Part shown: piece after piece, positions 61,188 through 64,000 of the stretch
Layout of the letters: each line of letters begins with the position of its first letter
Numbering within the stretch: position 1 is the stretch's first letter
Source: JAXMAR01 sp046350295
GTDB taxonomy: Bacteria > Planctomycetota > Planctomycetia > Gemmatales > Gemmataceae
Direction: 5' to 3'
NCBI GenBank assembly: GCA_046350295.1
Contig: JAXMAR010000044.1
Span: 1-64,000 of the forward strand
DNA length: 64,000 nucleotides
Notes under the pieces: model-generated
Seen by the model: the letters and a program-made list of their open reading frames with translations, nothing else
The model's database searches: none
What the model was told of the DNA's origin: nothing
Translations under genes and position numbers: made by a program

Positions 61188-64000
61188 TTAATCCAGGAAG
61201 AGAAACTCATTGACGTTGAAGAGCACCCGGCACGCGTTCGCCAGGCCATGCCGCCGCGCATAGGCGATCAGCTGGCTCTTCTCTTCGGCGTCCGGCGGCC
61301 GCCCCAAAGCCAGGCGATAAGCGGTGTCGATTTGCCCCGGCAGCTCCGGGCGGATCTTGCTGATACGCTGGCCGAGGAACTCGGCTTGTTCGACCATGAA
61401 CGGGTTGTTGAGCAGGGCGAGTGCCTGGAGCGCCGTCAGGGTCTGGCTGCGGGCGGGGACGTTGAGATTGGGATCAGCGCAGTCGAGCGTCTCAAGAAAT
61501 GGGTTGGGCACGCTGCGAACGACGAAGCGATACACCGTGCGCCGCCAGGTATCCGGGGCGTTGACGCGCTTGAGGTCGAGGTGGTCGTAGGTCGGCGAGT
61601 GGTCGTCCTTGAAGCGGAAAAGGTCGAAGCCGGGGCCGTACATCGTCAGATCGAGCTTGCCGGAGACGGCGAGGACCGTGTCGCGCAGCTCCTCGGCATC
61701 GAGCCGGCGCCGGTTCATGCGCCACAGGAGGCGGTTGTCGGCGTCCAGCTTCGCGTAGTCGGCGTTGTGCGTCGCCGCCTGCCGATAGGCCTTGCTCAAG
61801 ACGATCAGGCGGTGCAGTTTCTTGAACGAGTCCTTGTCCCGGAACTCGCAGGCGAGCCAGTCGAGTAATTCGGGATGGGACGGCTTCGACCCCATGCGGC
61901 CGAAGTCGTTCGGCGTGTCGACGAGCCCCTTGCCGAAGTGATAGTGCCAGACGCGGTTGACGATGGAGCGCCAGACGAGGACGTTGTGGTCGTCCGTCAT
62001 CCAGTGCGCCAGCGCCGCGCGGCGGGCGCCTTCGTCCTCGTTCAGCGCTCGCGCCGTCTTCTCTTTGACCTTGTCCTCCATCCGCGCTCGTCCAAAGGAA
62101 CTCTCGCCCGAAATCGCGGCGCGAGCGCTAAGCGGTGCGAAGTGTTTGTCGAGTCCCTTGAGAAGGGACAAGCCGACCGGCAGAACCAGCTCCCCTTTCT
62201 TCTCCACGTCGCCGCGCTTCAGAAGGTGGATGGGCCTCGGCGGGCGGGGCAGGACCGTATAGGCGAAGCTCTTGCTGTGGAGCTGCTCCAGGTCCTTCGC
62301 CAGGCCGTCCTGTCGCATTTGGAACGCCGCCAGCGCCTTGGTCGTCTCGGGGCTGATCGCCTTCTTGAGAATCGTCTCCCTCTCTCCAATCGCGCGCAGC
62401 AACTCCTCTTCGAGGTTCAGCCGCTCGGCCATGTCCGGCGTCGCGACGTCGGGCAAGCGCCGCCGGCTGTCGAACTGATCGACGAGATAGCGCGTGCTCC
62501 AGCGGCCTGCTTCGATGCTGTCGAGGGCCGTCACCTTGGCGCCCGAGGCGACATTCTTGCCGCCGGAAATGGCCGTCAACTCCGCGAGCGCGAAGACATA
62601 GTCGTCGAGCCGCTTCCAGAGACGCGCGGCGGTGACGCGGATAAAGCGGGCCTTCTTGCCAGCCAGCGACAGGGACAACGGGATGTCGCCGGGATTGGCG
62701 AAGTCCTCCGCCAAATGATCGAGGACGACCGCTTCGCTCTTGAACGTCGGATCGTCGCTCAGGGCGACCTTGAAGCGGACCGGGAAGCCGAACCCGGGGG
62801 AGTCCTTGAAATCGGTGGGACGAGCGGGGACCAAGCGGATGCGCTCGAGCGGCAGGCTGGCGCCAAGGTCGACCTGGACCCACTTCATCGCATCCGCCTT
62901 CGGGCTGATGCCGCTGTGATAGCCGTTGCTCGGGCTGGCGGGCGCCGTGGTCGGCTTGCTCAACGCCGCGATCTGCTCGCGCGCTTCCTTGATGGTCTTC
63001 TCGTGCCGGGCCAGCTCCGGGTTGGCGCGGACAGTGGCGAGCAGCTTCTCCTGCTCCTCCTTGAGCGCCGCGAGCTTCTTCTGGAGGTCTTCGCGGACCG
63101 CCAGCGTCTCCTTGCTCTCGACCGGCCGATCGCCACGCTCGACGCCGGCGAAGATCGCCTGGAGCTGGTAGTACTCCTTCTGCGTGATCGGGTCGAACTT
63201 GTGGTCATGGCAGCGAGCGCAGTGGACGGTGAGGCTGGTGAACGTCGAGAAGGCGTTCATCACCATGTCGTCCCGGTCGAGGTTGCGCGTCTTGTCCTTC
63301 TCGACCGTGCCCTCGCGCAGCTCGACCTGGCCGACGAAATCCCACGGCCCGGTCGTGATGAACCCGGTGGCGATGATCCCGTCCGGATCGGCGGGGAAGA
63401 GGGCGTCGCCGGCGAGCTGGTACTCGACAAAGCGGCGATACGGCAGGTCGCGGTTGAAGGCGCGGATGACCCAGTCGCGGAGCAGCCAGGCCCAGAGGCG
63501 GCGCTTGTCCTTGTCGAAGCCGTGCGTGTCCGCGTAGTGGATGATGTCGAGCCAGTGCCGGGCCCAGCGCTCGCCGTAGCGCGGCGAGGCGAGCAGACGG
63601 TCGACGAGCTTCTCGAAAGCGTCGGCCGCCGCGTCGTTCACGAAGGCGTCGATCTCCTCCGGCGTCGGCGGCAGCCCGGTCAGGTCGTAGGTGACGCGGC
63701 GGATGAACGTCGCCCGATCGGCGGGGGCGCTCGGCTTCATCCCCTTGGCCTCGAGGGCGGCGAGGATGAAGCGGTCGAGCGGGTTATCGCTCCATTCCTT
63801 GTCCTTCACTTCAGGAAGCGCCGGGCGGGACAGCGGCTTGAGCGACCACCATTCTTCCTTGGATTTCTTCTCGGTGAGGACGACGTCTTCCGGCCAAAGG
63901 GCGCCGTCGTCGATCCAGCGGCGCATGTCCGCCACCTCGTCGGCCCTGAGCGGATCGCGCATCTTCGGCATCTTGGGCTTGGGTCCGGCGATCATATCGA
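61188..64000 (-). CDS. DUF1549/DUF1553 (PSD1, planctomycete cytochrome) protein, 5' end beyond window
   Basis: The frame is open to the window end, so the signal peptide and part of the N-terminal cytochrome domain are missing; more than 937 residues are present. GPKPKMPKMRDPLRADEVAD and MRRWIDDGALWPE are the tail of the PSCyt1 segment. DUF1549 follows with ILAALEAKGMKPSAPADRAT, DLTGLPPTPEEIDAFVND and DIIHYADTHGFDKDKRRLW; CARCHDHKFDPITQKEYYQL marks the CxxCH-like segment. A central beta-sandwich with a coiled coil (EDLQKKLAALKEEQEKLLAT) precedes DUF1553: ALAHWMTDDHNVLVWRSIVN and VWHYHFGKGLVDTPNDFG. It ends ACRVLFNVNEFLFLD. Its usual DUF1501 partner is not in this window. Confidence 0.94.
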   Translation of the reverse strand, partial: DMIAGPKPKMPKMRDPLRADEVADMRRWIDDGALWPEDVVLTEKKSKEEWWSLKPLSRPALPEVKDKEWSDNPLDRFILAALEAKGMKPSAPADRATFIRRVTYDLTGLPPTPEEIDAFVNDAAADAFEKLVDRLLASPRYGERWARHWLDIIHYADTHGFDKDKRRLWAWLLRDWVIRAFNRDLPYRRFVEYQLAGDALFPADPDGIIATGFITTGPWDFVGQVELREGTVEKDKTRNLDRDDMVMNAFSTFTSLTVHCARCHDHKFDPITQKEYYQLQAIFAGVERGDRPVESKETLAVREDLQKKLAALKEEQEKLLATVRANPELARHEKTIKEAREQIAALSKPTTAPASPSNGYHSGISPKADAMKWVQVDLGASLPLERIRLVPARPTDFKDSPGFGFPVRFKVALSDDPTFKSEAVVLDHLAEDFANPGDIPLSLSLAGKKARFIRVTAARLWKRLDDYVFALAELTAISGGKNVASGAKVTALDSIEAGRWSTRYLVDQFDSRRRLPDVATPDMAERLNLEEELLRAIGERETILKKAISPETTKALAAFQMRQDGLAKDLEQLHSKSFAYTVLPRPPRPIHLLKRGDVEKKGELVLPVGLSLLKGLDKHFAPLSARAAISGESSFGRARMEDKVKEKTARALNEDEGARRAALAHWMTDDHNVLVWRSIVNRVWHYHFGKGLVDTPNDFGRMGSKPSHPELLDWLACEFRDKDSFKKLHRLIVLSKAYRQAATHNADYAKLDADNRLLWRMNRRRLDAEELRDTVLAVSGKLDLTMYGPGFDLFRFKDDHSPTYDHLDLKRVNAPDTWRRTVYRFVVRSVPNPFLETLDCADPNLNVPARSQTLTALQALALLNNPFMVEQAEFLGQRISKIRPELPGQIDTAYRLALGRPPDAEEKSQLIAYARRHGLANACRVLFNVNEFLFLD

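Overview
This GC-rich window looks like a chromosome segment of a planctomycete, most likely of the Gemmata group. The signs are DUF1549/DUF1553 (PSD1) and DUF1501 proteins, a TIGR03000-type repeat protein, Gly-rich secreted proteins, DUF4058, DUF3501 and double-domain sugar-kinase proteins. I see no rRNA, tRNA, CRISPR array or transposase. The one mobile element is a group II intron at about 18169-20139. The window starts inside one DUF1553 gene and ends inside another.

Layout. 1-3514: DUF1553 tail, DUF4058, DUF1501. 3541-5475: a lower-GC accessory patch with an ADP-ribosyltransferase-like protein, an overlapping 61-residue ORF and a PD-(D/E)XK nuclease-like protein. 5462-7579 (minus): a secreted protein, a membrane-anchored dual-specificity phosphatase, ScpB and DUF420. 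7734-10589 (plus): EamA transporter, metallophosphoesterase, MsrA. 10600-14184 (minus): AP-superfamily enzyme and SNF2 helicase. 14448-20139 (plus): TIGR03000 protein, MFS transporter, ferredoxin, DUF3501 and the intron, almost all broken by small indels. 20142-25509 (plus): beta-CASP nuclease, esterase, glycosyltransferase, tandem-kinase protein. 25514-29712 (minus): membrane HAD-like protein, phosphoribosyltransferase, ComEC. 29925-31466 (plus): thioredoxin-like lipoprotein with an in-frame TGA, SDR dehydrogenase, 31-residue zinc ribbon. 31520-34715 (minus): sugar oxidoreductase, isomerase, glycosidase. 35376-37573 (minus): PPK2, YHS-like protein, VIT transporter. 37577-41314 (minus): two tandem Gly-rich secreted proteins and a SnoaL/DUF1579 protein. 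41325-51870 (minus): GH13, DUF4239, patatin, GH63-like, a small protein, glycogen phosphorylase. 52307-59959 (plus): protease-like fragment, ArsM, Ca-type P-ATPase, ThuA-like protein, small ORFs, TyrS. 60010-64000 (minus): lipoprotein and DUF1549/DUF1553.

The most interesting observation is at 29925-30473. A complete TlpA/AhpC-type redoxin frame is interrupted only by a TGA exactly where the first cysteine of the CxxC redox motif belongs (W-A-H-F-TGA-P-P-C). A 7-bp stem with a GGTC apical loop lies 31 nt downstream. This fits a selenocysteine-containing thioredoxin-fold protein, with a base-call error as the main rival explanation. Also notable are the ADP-ribosyltransferase-like/small ORF pair, the group II intron in the leader of the beta-CASP nuclease, the lost start codon in one of two duplicated secreted proteins, and several perfect palindromes.

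Quality caution: 13.4-20.1 kb contains frameshifts in every gene, including a recognisable but scrambled Walker A region in the helicase. Single indels also occur near 25.5, 32.45, 37.1, 42.7, 44.85 and 60.47 kb. This looks more like residual sequencing error than real gene decay.
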